NCBI GenBank assembly: GCA_035236585.1
Contig: CP141126.1
Location: forward strand, 9,437,001-9,501,000
DNA from: Warburgia ugandensis
Lineage: Eukaryota > Streptophyta > Magnoliopsida > Canellales > Canellaceae
Reading direction: 5' to 3'
Length of the DNA: 64,000 nt
Shown: one piece after another, positions 1 to 11,452 of the stretch
Layout of the letters: each line of letters starts with the position of its first letter
How positions within the stretch are numbered: the stretch's first letter is position 1
Position numbers and translations under genes: made by a program
The notes under the pieces: generated by a model
The model's input: only the letters and a program-made list of their open reading frames with translations
Told to the model about the DNA's origin: nothing
Database searches by the model: none

Positions 1-559
1 ACCTAAGTCTCTTAAGTTAAGTCCACGAACTAAGTAGACCTCCTTTGGAATTTGCAAGCATTGGTCACGAGCCTTGCTACGCAAGTCAGTTACACTTTTC
101 AACGAAGTTTGAATAAGTTTCTGCGAATCTACAAACAAAGTCAAAATTTGGCACTTTAGACACACCGTTTCCACTATGCCCTGTCTTTGTTACATTCTTT
201 ATTTTCTATTCCATTATTAGTCGTTAAATCATTGCCTACCTATATTAGAGTTCAACGTGAGTCATCAGAAGTTACTTGCGACAATCCAAATAAAGGCTTG
301 CGGTATCTCTAATGCGGCTTGCCACAGATGCAATAAGCAAAAGCTCGTTTGAGAGAGTAGGGGCAAATAAAACTTTCAGGAAATTGTATTTAGTACAAGT
401 TTAAGCGACACTATATTTTACATTTTTTACTCCAATTTTCACTCTCTCCCCCTAATTCTTTAACAGATTGGCTATCACTATTATTGCCTAATCCCCTCGT
501 TCATCTATGACCAAATTGAGGACAAACTCATGTTTTAAAATGATGGGAAGAAGAATCAC

Positions 560-2186
560 CTGCAGGGTTAGGTTTGTGGACTATGCCCCAATAAACCTCT
601 TTGCTGGTGAGAGGAGAGAAACCGGCCCTTCTGTTTTCGCATACAAATTGCTCGACATCATGCTTAAAGCCATGGCCTTGTGGGAATGTTGCCAAACCTC
701 TAACAGCCCATCGACCCGAATGAACAGGGGCAGCGAGCCCCAGCCACTGAGCCACTACTGAGTTCACCCCGTCACACCCAATTAAAATCTGCCGTGCACA
801 ACAAGACACCTAGTAAGTCCAGTCTTACGAAGATTGCTTCAGATCATTCAGTAACTTGACTTTTTGCTGATGATCTATTGATCGATGGCCCAAATCAATA
901 CTCATCTAAAAGATTAGTGACGAGAGATCAATTATAAATTGGGCTACAGTATAGACATATCCTAATCCTAGGACCTTTAATTAAAAGCGTGACAAAATCA
1001 CGTACCTTGGCTTTGATGACTGTCTGATCCTCCATGTGGATGATTGCTTTAGGCGAACCTTGTGGTGTTTCGGTTTTTATTGAGACAACCTTTGAAGAAT
1101 AGCGTATTGTTTCAAGTGGAAGCTCCTCGGCCAAGGCTTCCAATAGGGCTTTCCTGTGCACTGACCTTGCACCCAGTATGCTGCTGCATTTAATCATAAG
1201 CATCTATTTCAACATTAGCAGTGCCAGATCCACTTAGAAAAATAAACTTTCCACCTTGCAATGTCTTTAAACTACGTAGTTGGTGACACAATAGATGTTT
1301 GATTTCATTACCTGTCGGACGGCGCTCGTGAGTAACCGATCTGTGTAGCCCCAGTAGCAACATTAGTAAAAGACATCCTAATTATAAATGACACTCGTTA
1401 GTTCAGTTGTTAAATTACAGTCAATTCGTTAATAAGAGGGAGTATATATGAAAGAAAAGCTGCAGATACTTTCACCCTTCTGTTTCGCTAGCTCTCGCCT
1501 GGATTTTAGAAGACGATGATTTACAGGCACAGGTAAAAGGGAATCCGGGGCCAAGCTTTCGGTAATCCGGACCATATGAATCCATATTAGGTATGCCACT
1601 CGGCCTTTCAGGGAAGACCACTGTTTTTCTGGGTTTACAAGAGGATAATCCCAAAACATTAGTAGCAACAAATCCTCTACTAATCAGGCGGTTACGATTA
1701 ACAGATGGATGAGATTTTCTAGTGGCATATTTTACTTAAAACCGGTCATCTACTACTTGATCAAATAACCTCCCCTATAAGACGATCCTGACCGCTAAAA
1801 ACTATATGTAGGATGAAAATTCAACAGCTCAGAAAGTTTTGGGAAGCTATGGTTTCCCCTAAATGGACCGGCCCCACATGTATCTGTAGTTCATTTTAAA
1901 GACGGGCGCCAATCTGACACCAGACCATCTTATTAAACAGAAAATTACGTGAGACAGATGAAAGTTTAGTGATCTTACTTTTCGATGGGGCCGTAAATGG
2001 ATGTGAGCTTGTGAGCAACGCCTAGGGCTTCAAGAGCTCTCCAAGCGTTGTCGGAGAGTGCTAGGGCATCGTCCGTGGTTCGCAGCTCATGCCACCTCTC
2101 CAGCACCAAGGCCTGGACACCGAGCCTCTTAAGGGCCAAGGCCGTAGCCAGGCCTGCGATCCCACCTCCTCTTCGTGCATTTCCAT
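560..2186 (-). pseudogene. FAD-dependent monooxygenase copy 1 (partial, frameshifted)
   Basis: Minus-strand exons 1-4 can be matched one for one to the intact copies: exon 1 at 1979-2186, exon 2 at 1312-1377, exon 3 at 1006-1183, exon 4 at 560-788. Exon 5 would lie left of the window. Exon 1 is 208 nt instead of 224. A 16-bp gap near 2162 removes codons of the first Rossmann strand and part of the FAD-binding GxGxxG motif, and puts the normal ATG (2186) out of frame with everything downstream. The correct frame upstream of the gap has no ATG, only a TTG at 2247. Exon 4 has also drifted (a conserved Phe after VYW is Gly). All splice sites seen are still GT/AG. I read this as a recently inactivated tandem duplicate; an unannotated upstream start exon could rescue it, but none is visible. 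Confidence 0.8.
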
Positions 2187-2233
2187 CTCTCTCTCTCTGA
2201 AACCTTTCAATAAACAATTTACGGAGACCAATT

Positions 2234-2294
2234 GAATTTATAAGCAAAAGAAGAAAACCAACACCTAGAGGAAGCTGCGACTAAAGAGCATGTG
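2234..2294 (-). promoter_or_regulatory. Copy 1 promoter: TATA box and decayed G-box
   Basis: A TATAAA-type box (GCTTATAAATTC on the minus strand, 2234-2245) sits about 50 bp upstream of the copy 1 ATG, as in copies 2 and 3. The palindromic G-box CACGTG of copies 2 and 3 reads CATGTG here (2289-2294), so the core is lost by one base change. Promoter role is inferred from position. Confidence 0.5.
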
Positions 2295-2410
2295 GATCTG
2301 TCATCGCTGAAGGGAAGTCTCGCAGCTTCCTTTCCTAGAAAGGAGCCTTCTATGGACAACCGTCTCTTTCTATGAATTCTTGCTTGCAAAGAAAAGAGGA
2401 GAAGTACACG

Positions 2411-2439
2411 TCTCTCTCACTCTCTCTCTCTCTCTCTCT
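2411..2439. repeat. (TC)n microsatellite, short allele in block A
   Basis: Short interrupted TC run upstream of copy 1. The same position carries much longer runs upstream of copy 2 (10017-10081) and copy 3 (24465-24535). Confidence 0.85.
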
Positions 2440-3013
2440 GAACCAAATCGATAGTGTTGGCGCGTAAAAAGCTAATCAGAGGGTGCTGTGGGGATCAAGC
2501 CATGGCCCTCAACTTTTGGATCCCCATGGGCAGCTGTATGTGATGCGTAGTAAGGGCCGTTGAACTTCTAGCCCGCCATGAAAAGGCACCCACATAGTTT
2601 TGGTTCCTTGACGAAGAGGATCACCGAAATATGAATGCCGTCCCGGAAGGGCCCTCACCTTTAGTTGATCCGACCCGCTAATCTGATGTCTCCAACTTTG
2701 AATTTCTAGTACTACAAGAGAACATTGCACATTGGATTTGCCTGGCGTCTGGAAACTGTGGGCACGAACTTGGTCCAAACAAAGGTGCAAACATTGAATG
2801 ACCAAAACACAATCTTTGTTTGCTAGAATCATCCAATCGCGGTGACTTTGGCAACATCCGTGAGCCATACGTGGGCTACTAAAAAGCGTCTGATTGGGAA
2901 CACGACCGAAGCCACTGCATTATTTAGTTTCTTTTTCTAATTTCCAATGGGAAGAACAGGTCAGAAATTGGCCATCGTGCATTCAACGGTTGAATAATGA
3001 TTTGACGAGACTG

Positions 3014-3591
3014 TTGGTGGGTCGTGTTCGTGTTGTGTGTAACCCATTATTGTATGTGGGTCTACACGAACATGATTCGCTTAATAATCATGTCAAGAAC
3101 CCGTGACTTGAACATGATATAATTATTAAACGAGTCAACATAACACGACTTGTGTAATACGATTAAATGAATGTAAAATAACTAATATATGATGGTTTTT
3201 GAAGAATCGTCCTATATTACTATAGTAATATATGACTGTTTTTGAAGAACCGTCCTATATTAATATAATATTATGTGACTATTTTTTATAAACTATCTTG
3301 TATTACTATAATAATATAGGACTGTTTTTTATGAACTGTCCTATATTTTCAACCTGAGTAGTTAACAACTTGCGAGTAAGATGGGTCAACATGATGAATT
3401 AATAGATCGCGAGTCAAACAAGTTAACACGACTGGTCAACATTGATTGACCTGAACACGACATGATTTTTGGCGCGTCATTTTCGGGTTGACCCAAAAAT
3501 AATATGATTACGATAAGACTCAACCCCAACCAACTAAATCCGTGTTAGGTTCGAGTCTTGTTATAGTGTCGTGTCATATTTTGCCACCCCT
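3014..3591. mobile_element. hAT-like MITE present only in block A
   Basis: This roughly 580-bp segment is rich in the GGGTCGTGTTCGTG / GACACGAAC-type words of plant non-autonomous hAT elements and ends in TTGCCACCCCT, a typical hAT terminal end. The left end is degenerate (GGTGGGTCGTG). The orthologous positions upstream of copies 2 and 3 (near 10555 and 25140) run straight through without it, which marks the insertion. No clear 8-bp target duplication remains. Family name is inference from terminal words. Confidence 0.6.
3183..3350. repeat. Tandem repeat of about 43 bp made of palindromic units
   Basis: Four imperfect units lie inside the MITE. Each has the form AGGAC-GTTTTT-GAA-GTCCT followed by ATATTA, so each unit is itself an inverted repeat able to fold as a hairpin. 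Units begin near 3183, 3226, 3268 and 3311. Confidence 0.7.
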
Positions 3592-3693
3592 ATTCACCAC
3601 CGAAAGACATTTTTTGTGTGGGTAGCTTGTCCTTTCTTTTGATTTTTCTCTCCTAGTTAGGCTGGAACTAGGAACTGTTGCCTTTCTAGAATA

Positions 3694-4580
3694 GTGCTTT
3701 AGGCCGTCCACCCGAGTTCATGAGGGAATGTAGACAAACCTCTCACAGTCGATCGACCCGAATTAACACGGGCAGCCAGACCAAGTGATAGCTCCACCAA
3801 CGAGTGCAATCCCTTGCACCCCGTCAAAACCTGGCACAACATCAAACACAAAACGAATGAGACGTTGTACGATGACTGGTGCTCATTACACGAGCTTAAA
3901 GTCCATGGCTCCTAGCTAGTTCGTGCTCATCCAATTATCTTCTAGATGATCCTAGTTTTCCCATTGATTAAGATTTTTCAAAAATTTTGGACTATCTATT
4001 TTCCAATGAAGAAGATAAACGGCTAATGGCCTAGCTAAGCATGACCAAAAAGATGAGTTGTTAGGACCTGAATCGATAAAGAAACGGTCAGACAGGACAT
4101 AAAAGCGCATAGGGGCAGTTGGGCACACGGACATGTAATTATCCGAGGATACACATCTTCATTTGACTTATTTATAGGACATAACTCGTCCTTGAAATTA
4201 TTCACAGCTTTTGTGTCATCAAACAGCAAGAGACACCACAGGTTATGGGGCGACCACTTTGTCAATCCTAACCGCACCTCCAGGCTGCATCTCAGAGAGG
4301 CCATGCATTCATTTTCATCCAAGTGCTGCGATCAAATGTGCTTCTTTGATAGAATTAATGTATCGTTTTCCTAGACATGCACTAGGTAAAATCGCCACTA
4401 ACCTTGGCTTCAATGATGGTTTCCTCTTCCATGTGAAGGAGTACAGGCGAATCTTGGACTGTTTGAGTCTTCACTGAGGCAACCTTTGAAGAAAAACGGA
4501 TTCTCCCACGAGGCAACACCTCGGCCAGAGCCTCCAAAAGGGCTTTTCCTTGAACTGTGCTCCATTTGGAAGAAATTTTT
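3694..4580 (-). pseudogene. Fossil monooxygenase copy (exons 3 and 4 only)
   Basis: Exon 3 is recognisable at 4403 to about 4580, with KALLEALAEVLP and RIRFSSKVASVKT in frame and a GT donor still at its end. Exon 4 is recognisable at about 3694-3835 as a run related to the DG-motif exon, but it is frameshifted and contains stop codons. Exons 1, 2 and 5 are absent. This is a fourth, older member of the tandem array, clearly more diverged than copies 1-3. It ends just before the left boundary of duplicated block B (about 4634). Confidence 0.75.
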
Positions 4581-4633
4581 ATAAGCAACGGTCCACATTC
4601 GGTGAAAAAAATGATAAGTCTCTAGATGCTACA

Positions 4634-6067
4634 TCATCCGATTAGCATAACTTTTGTTTGACTATTAGATAGTTAATGTCGGATTAATCGGAATTGTTGG
4701 GACCCATTACACGAAAGTGGGGTATTCCTTAATCTTGAATATTAATATTTGCAGTCGTTGATTGAGGTAGATCAGAAATGGTGTCTCCAAATTAAACAAG
4801 ACTCGTACAAGTATATGGCCCCACCAATCTCTCCTTCACCATCAAACTCCCCAAGATAACATACTTGAAGACATGAGAAACAGTGGCAGTTTTGCAGGAT
4901 GTATGCAAAAAATGTGGGTATTTATTAAGCAGCCACTAAAGGCATGTTTTATGATATTTCGGTCACGGCAGGCAGCTGTTGTGGTGAGGTGAAGCTTGTG
5001 TAAGGCAAGTGGATAAGCAGAGTGTCGCGCGACCTGTAAAAATGCAACTGTTTTCTGCCAATGACTGACGCTCTTCTCCAAAACTTCTCTTGCAAAAAGT
5101 AGGCTCTCTTACTCTCTATCTCGATCGTTATCTTTTCTCCTAAGCAAGGAATCCGTTAAATCCACATGGAATTTGGATGTGCTGATGAATCATGCCTGTT
5201 TTTGTGGGGGCAACGAAGAAGAGAAAAACACATTTAAGAAATCCAATTGGATTCTAACACCAGATATTCCTATATGAATCCAGTTGGATTTCTTACAAAC
5301 CTCTAGCGGACAGACAGAGAAGCTTGAACCATCTATATCTGTATGGCTTATATGCGTACACATATCAATTAATGATGTGGTATATGTATGTCATCACATT
5401 CCATTTTGATGTCAAGCTTCATGCGTTCTCTTTCCGTTTCTTTCCCATCTTTATCTGTCAATCAATAGACGATCAGACGTTCACACAGTTACTTGACTAT
5501 GTTGGCCTCGTTCAGGAAGTTGGACAGCCCCAACCTGTACAGCTCTAGATGTCGTCATGTTTAAACTTAATTCAGGTAAATGACACAAGCAATCCCTTGC
5601 TAAGATGGAGTTGGGCCGTATCATCGCTACACACAATTTTGTTGATCAAGGCGTTCTTGTTTTAGGCACATTATAGGCAGTGCACCAAAAGTGTCATAAG
5701 AACGCGTCATATCGTTTAGTTGTTATCGATGGTAGATACTACTTTAACTTGCATTTTAAATTTCAGTCCAACTAAAGCATAGGATCAACCGGTGGATAGA
5801 GGTGCAGGAGCTCAAACAGCTATCTCAAAGACTTCTAATTGCATTGATCCTGGTTATTTGAGACTATTCATTCCCAGCTGTTTTCACGTCAATTCCGTTT
5901 CTTTAGTTTTCACTTTCTTAACGAATAACAACCAAGCAACATTTGAATTTGAATACATAATAAAATCCTCTAAACGACCTACAAATTATCGGAACAAACT
6001 GCGAAAACACATCACTTATTCCCAACCATCCATTTCCACAAAACATCCAAAGCCTACGTAACTTGCT
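4634..6067. other. 3' flank of monooxygenase copy 2 (duplicated in block C)
   Basis: No gene is recognised. The stretch matches 19037-20456 along its length with scattered differences, which defines the left edge of the B/C duplication. A minus-strand open frame of about 80-100 codons occurs in both copies but has no family resemblance. Confidence 0.6.
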
Positions 6068-9000
6068 CTATGACGAAACTGTAGGCAACTTCCCACAGTC
6101 ATATTGTATGGCACCCAAAATCTTCATGAACAGGTACCTATAGAAGACTAGCCTTATGAGCTTAACAAATCGGGATCCACCTTGCTGGACCCAACCAGAA
6201 AGATATGATCCAACGACCAACATCATAACACGCCACCTCCTCTCCTTCACATAACTTTCTAAAACTTCTGCTATTCTTTCAGATCTGATCCTTCCATCTC
6301 CAAGTAGTGAATTACCGATATGTCGACCTAGGACAACAGCGTCCTCCAATGCCGAACAGCCACCCTGGCCCAAGTCAGGTGTCATCGGGTGCATGGCATC
6401 GCCTGCCGTTGTTATATTACCCTTGCACAACGATCCGAATATTAGGTTCCAAGGGGGCCTAAACATCAATGGGCCCAATGTCACTGTGGAGAGATGTGCC
6501 TGCTGTACCACATCTAAGTACCTTGTTGGGAAGTCCTTGGCCAAGTTCTGCATGACAAGCTCCTGTATCAGCTTTGGGTCTTGAGGTGTCTCTCCTCCTG
6601 CAAGTGGTTGAAAAAGGAAATGATATGGCGTGAGACGCTCTCCCCAATTATGATATCAGGTGCAATTGTGGAACAGCATCAAGTAACTAACTTTTCTGAA
6701 TGTCAATTATAAGGGTAATAGCTGGAGCACCGAGATGAACAAGTTGGATCATACAATGGTAAGTGAGCTCGATGATCATGTTGACGCTTGACAGCACCTC
6801 ATGTGCAGTCTTTAGCATTCCTCTTACAAGAAGAGAGAGTTTCCAGACTGACTCAAGATTCAGTCTAACTAAACTCCTCTTTTGAATGATCTGACCCGTT
6901 CATCTTGTCTAGCTTCTCTGAGATTGGCTAGCAACCAAATTCAAGATTGTTGGATGATTTAGCTATGCTCTCTAGAGTTTTGAAATCACGACCATTGAAT
7001 TTATCAACTGAAAGGACAAAAAAAAAAAAAACTTTCAGCTGAACATGAGTTTTTGCAAACAGTATAAATGGGTGGCCGAATAAGTTGATTGGGACAGATG
7101 ATCGAAAGATGGGGCATGAGTTTTTGTATTGTTTGGTCTATACTAGTAGGTCTTCTTTCTACTCCTTAGCGACCATATCACATGGCACGCAAATGTAGGA
7201 CGACCAGAACCATACAAATTGTATGACTCATCGGGTACACGGTATAACAAAAATATTGTCCGTTTCTACAAATAGAATGACCAGAATCAATGGCAAAGAT
7301 AAGGTTGCTGCAGAGCGGCTTAATTTTGAAAGATTTCTTCATCTTCTTACTTTTAGTTTCCCATTAGCCATTGAGAATTGGTAGCGAAATTAAATTAAGC
7401 ACCACTAAAAAAGCTTATGAAAGAGATTATGTGATAAGGTGCCTTCCATTGCGCTCTTATTTAGACAATTGTATTTTATGAGTATACGTGAGAGAGAGAA
7501 GCAAATTGCTAAAACATTTTCAAATTTCAGTTTTCCTCTAAAATATTTTCAATGTCAAAGTTGCTAAGACTTTTCGTCCCAAATTGCTTCTTGAGTAGAA
7601 TTGGATGATCTTATCCTTAGTTTGGTTTCCATGAGAGAGGGAGAGTAAATATGAAAATATTTAATTTGCATGAGGCTAGGGTTAAATAAAATTATCTTTT
7701 TATTGTTATAGTGCCTTTTCGACGAAGTTTGAATAAGTGTTTGCAAATCTATAAATAGTGTCAAAATTTGGCATTTTAAATACACCGTTTCCACTACTCT
7801 CTGTCTTTATTACATTCTTTATTTTCCTTTCGATTATTGGTCAAATCATTGCCTAACTATGTTAGAGTTCAAGGTGAGTCATCAGAAGATATTTGCGACA
7901 ACCCAAATAAAGGCTTGCAGTATTTCTGAAGCGGTTTGCCAGAGATGTAATGAGCAAAAGCTCGTTTGAGAGAGTAGGGTAAATAACACTTAAGGAAATT
8001 ATATTTAATACACGTTTAAGCCACACTATATTTGACCTTTTTGGCACCACTTTCATTGTCCCTCCCTAATTCTTTAATAGATTGGCTATCACTATCATGC
8101 CATAATTCCCTCGTTCATCTATGACCAAATTAAGGACAGCATCAACGTTTGAAAATGATGGGAAGAAGAATCACCTGCAGGGTTAGGTTTGTAGACTATG
8201 AACCAATAAACCTCTTTGCTGGTGAGAGGAGAGAAACCACCCTTTATGTTTTCGAATAGAAACTGCTCGACTTCATGCTTAAAGCCATGGCCATGAGGGA
8301 ATGTTGCCAAACCTCTAACAGCCCATCGACCCGAATGAACAGGGGCAGCGAGCCCCAGCCACTGAGCCACTACTGAGTGCACCCCGTCACACCCAATTAA
8401 AATCTGCAGTGCACAACATGACCACTACTAAGCTCAGAATTACGAAGTTTGCTTCAGATCATTCGGGAACTTGACTTTGAGCTGATTATCTATTCATCGA
8501 TGTTCCAAATCAAATAGCTTATCTAAAAGATTATGAGTTGCAGTATAGACATATCCTAATCCTAGGACCTTTAATTAAAAGCGTGATAAAATCACTTACC
8601 TTGGCTTTCATGACTGTTTGATCCTCCATGTGGATGATTGCTTTAGGCGAACCTTGTGGTGTTTCGGTTTTTATTGAGACAACCTTTGAAGAATAGCGTA
8701 TTGTTTCAAGTGGAAGCTCCTCGGCCAAGGCTTCCAATAGGGCTTTCCTGTGCACTGACCTTGCACCCAGTATGCTGCTGCATTTAATCATAAGCATCTA
8801 TTTCAACATTAGCAGTGCCAGATCCACTTAGAAAAATAAACTTTCCACCTTGCAATGTCTTTAAACTACGTAGTTGGTGACACAATAGATGTTTGATTTC
8901 ATTACCTGTCGGACGGCGCTCGTGAGTAACCGATCTGTGTAGCCCCAGTAGCAACATTAGTAAAAGACATCCTAATTATAAATGACACTCGTTAGTTCAG

Positions 9001-9797
9001 TTGTTAAATTACAGTCAATTCGTTAATAAGAGGGAGTATATATGAAAGAAAAGCTGCAGATACTTTCACCCTTCTGTTTCGCTAGCTCTCGCCTGGATTT
9101 TAGAAGACGATGATTTACAGGCACAGGTAAAAGGGAATCCGGGGCCAAGCTTTCGGTAATCCGGACCATATGAATCCATATTAGGTATGCCACTCGGCCT
9201 TTCAGGGAAGACCACTGTTTTTCTGGGTTTACAAGAGGATAATCCCAAAACATTAGTAGCAACAAATCCTCTACTAATCAGGCGGTTACGATTAACAGAT
9301 GGATGAGATTTTCTAGTGGCATATTTTACTTAAAACCGGTCATCTACTACTTGATCAAATAACCTCCCCTATAAGACGATCCTGACCGCTAAAAACTATA
9401 TGTAGGATGAAAATTCAACAGCTCAGAAAGTTTTGGGAAGCTATGGTTTCCCCTAAATGGACCGGCCCCACATGTATCTGTAGTTCATTTTAAAGACGGG
9501 CGCCAATCTGACACCAGACCATCTTATTAAACAGAAAAATTACGAGAGACAGATGAAAGTTTAGTGATCTTACTTTTCGATGGGGCCGTAAATGGATGTG
9601 AGCTTGTGAGCAACGCCTAGGGCTTCAAGAGCTCTCCAAGCGTTGTCGGAGAGTGATAGGGCAGCGCCCGTGGTTCGAAGCTCATGCCACCTCTCCAGCA
9701 CCAAGGCCTTGACACCGACCCTCTTAAGGGCCAAGGCCGTAGCCAGGCCTGCGATCCCACCACCTATGATCACCACCTCCTCTTCGCGCATTTCCAT
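6068..9797 (-). CDS. FAD-dependent monooxygenase (MO/CTF2A-like, group-A flavin hydroxylase), copy 2
   Basis: Five minus-strand exons join into an uninterrupted 408-residue protein: 9574-9797, 8906-8971, 8600-8777, 8175-8403, 6068-6597 (1227 nt with stop). Phases match at every junction and all introns are GT/AG. The ATG at 9797 is the first in frame and puts the dinucleotide fold at residues 8-36 (VVIIGGGIAGLATAL). The DG motif (IGCDGVHSVV) starts near residue 157, and the GD motif with FAD pyrophosphate contact (AGDAMHPMTPDLGQGG) near 297. About 400 residues is the usual length of plant salicylate-hydroxylase-like monooxygenases. No transit peptide or membrane segment stands out. Members oxidise small aromatic or terpenoid-like substrates with FAD and NAD(P)H; the substrate here cannot be deduced. 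It is a tandem paralogue of copies 1 and 3. Confidence 0.88.
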
Positions 9798-9843
9798 CTC
9801 TCTCTCTGAAACCTTTCAATAAACAATTTACGGAGACCAATTG

Positions 9844-9903
9844 AATTTATAAGCAAAAGAAGAAAACCAACACCTAGAGGAAGCTGCGACTAAAGAGCAC
9901 GTG
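9844..9903 (-). promoter_or_regulatory. Copy 2 promoter: TATA box and G-box
   Basis: TATAAA-type box at 9844-9854 (minus strand), about 50 bp upstream of the ATG, with a perfect palindromic G-box CACGTG at 9898-9903. The same pair is at 24291-24302 and 24346-24351 in copy 3. G-boxes are bound by bZIP and bHLH factors. Role inferred from position and conservation between copies. Confidence 0.55.
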
Positions 9904-10015
9904 AATCTGTCATCGCTGAAGGGAAGTCTCGCAGCTTCCTTTCCTAGAACGTAGCCTTCTACGGACAACCGTCTCTTTCTATGAATTCTTGCTTACAAAG
10001 AAAAGAGAAGTACAC

Positions 10016-10016
<1 letters not shown>

Positions 10017-10081
<65 letters not shown>
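10017..10081. repeat. (TC)n microsatellite upstream of copy 2
   Basis: About 32 uninterrupted TC units roughly 220 bp upstream of the copy 2 ATG. The flank immediately right lacks about 130 bp that are present in blocks A and C. Confidence 0.95.
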
Positions 10082-10085
<4 letters not shown>

Positions 10086-11133
10086 TTTTGGATCCCTATG
10101 GGCAGCTGTATGTGACGCGAAGGCCGTTGAACTTGTAGACCACCATCACCCACATATTCTTGGTTCCACGACGAAACGGATCCCCGAAAGGTGAATCCTA
10201 TGACGGAAGGTCCCCCCCTTTAGTTGTTCCGACCGGCGACTCTGACTTCTCAACTTCGAATTCCTAGTAGTACAAGAAAACCTTGCAGATTGGATAAGCC
10301 TGGCATCTGGAAACTGTGGGAGGAACTTGGTCCAAACAAGGGTGAAGACATTGAATGACCAAATCTTTGTTTGCTAGAATCATCCAATCGCAATGCCTTT
10401 TGCAAGATCCGTGAGCCATACGTGGGCCACTAAAACGCGTCTGATTGGGAGCAGCACCATAGCCACTGCATTATTTAGTTTCTTTTTCCAATTTCCAATG
10501 GGAAGGAGCAGGTCAAAAGGTAGCAGTCGTGCATTCAACAATGGAATAATGATTTGACCCGGCTGATTCACGACCATAAGACATTTTTTGTGTGTGTACG
10601 GAACTAGTCCTTCCTTTTGATTTTTCTGTCCTAGTAGAATCGTGCGGGCCTTCCTTTTGACTCTCCTTTCTTCTTCTTCATCTTCTTCCTTTTTCTCTTG
10701 GTTTCTCATTGGAAATTAAAATTCACAGACCTACACGGGCCTTTGTCACTCAACTTCTCAATCACCCAACTTCCTCTCTGTTAAATGTTCAATTTTGGTC
10801 AAAATATCCCTAATTTAGTATTTAATTAGAGCATATAGGCCATCGATTTCAATATTTTACATAAAATATTTTATTTTAGCTCTAATTGGCCATTCAACCC
10901 TTGAATTATAAAATTTAACAGCCAGATAATCATCAGAGCTAATCAGAAGAGTAATGAATGGTTTAGATTATTCTAATTAGGTTATGTGTATTGTAGATCA
11001 ATCAATTCAAACTGGGATGATCCAGATCAAATTAACGAGATTAGATCAAAATGAAAAAGTTTCTTGGAAAGAGAGGACTTTGAAGACTCTTAGGACAAAA
11101 GGAATTTGAAGAATGGAGGAGTTTTGTATAGAA

Positions 11134-11312
11134 GGGGCCCTTGGCACAACGGTAAAAGTTGTCATCATATGACCTTGAGGTCACAGGTTCAAGGCGTGAA
11201 ATCAGCCTCTTGCAAAATGCAAGGAAAGACTGCCTACTATAGGCCCTTATGGTTTGCCCCTGTTTCGGACCCCACATAGGTGGGAGCATTGTGCACTGGG
11301 GCTGCCCTTTCC
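11134..11312 (+). mobile_element. Au-like SINE (block B)
   Basis: About 179 bp with a tRNA-like head: A-box region CTTGGCACAACGGTAAAAG and B-box region AGGTTCAAGGC. The body runs through CTCTTGCAAAATGCAAGG and GGACCCCACATAGGTGGGAG to GCACTGGGGCTGCCCTTT, the layout of plant Au SINEs. It is a pol III-derived retroposon, not a tRNA gene. The same insertion occurs at 27967-28145, so it predates the block duplication. Confidence 0.85.
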
Positions 11313-11452
11313 AGCACGCTTCTCTCTTTGTCTTTCTTATCTTGTTCTCCTCCCCAACTTCTCCCACCTATTCTTTCGCCATCGCATTGCCCAGCTCCTC
11401 TTCAGTCAGCAGTTTGTCGTTTTAGTCCCATTTTTTTCAGCCATCATCGACA

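Noticed and set aside
530-560. Loss of a splice donor at the apparent end of copy 1 exon 4 (ACATGAG against ACGTGAG)
   Set aside because: Phase analysis shows the true donor is the upstream GCAG/GTGATT, which is intact in all three copies.
1429-1671. Identical 80-codon minus-strand frames at 1429-1671 and 9023-9265
   Set aside because: They lie in intron 1 of the monooxygenase and are identical because of gene conversion; copy 3 lacks the frame.
11138-11200. tRNA gene at the head of the SINE
   Set aside because: Only A- and B-box-like words with no full cloverleaf, followed by the SINE body.
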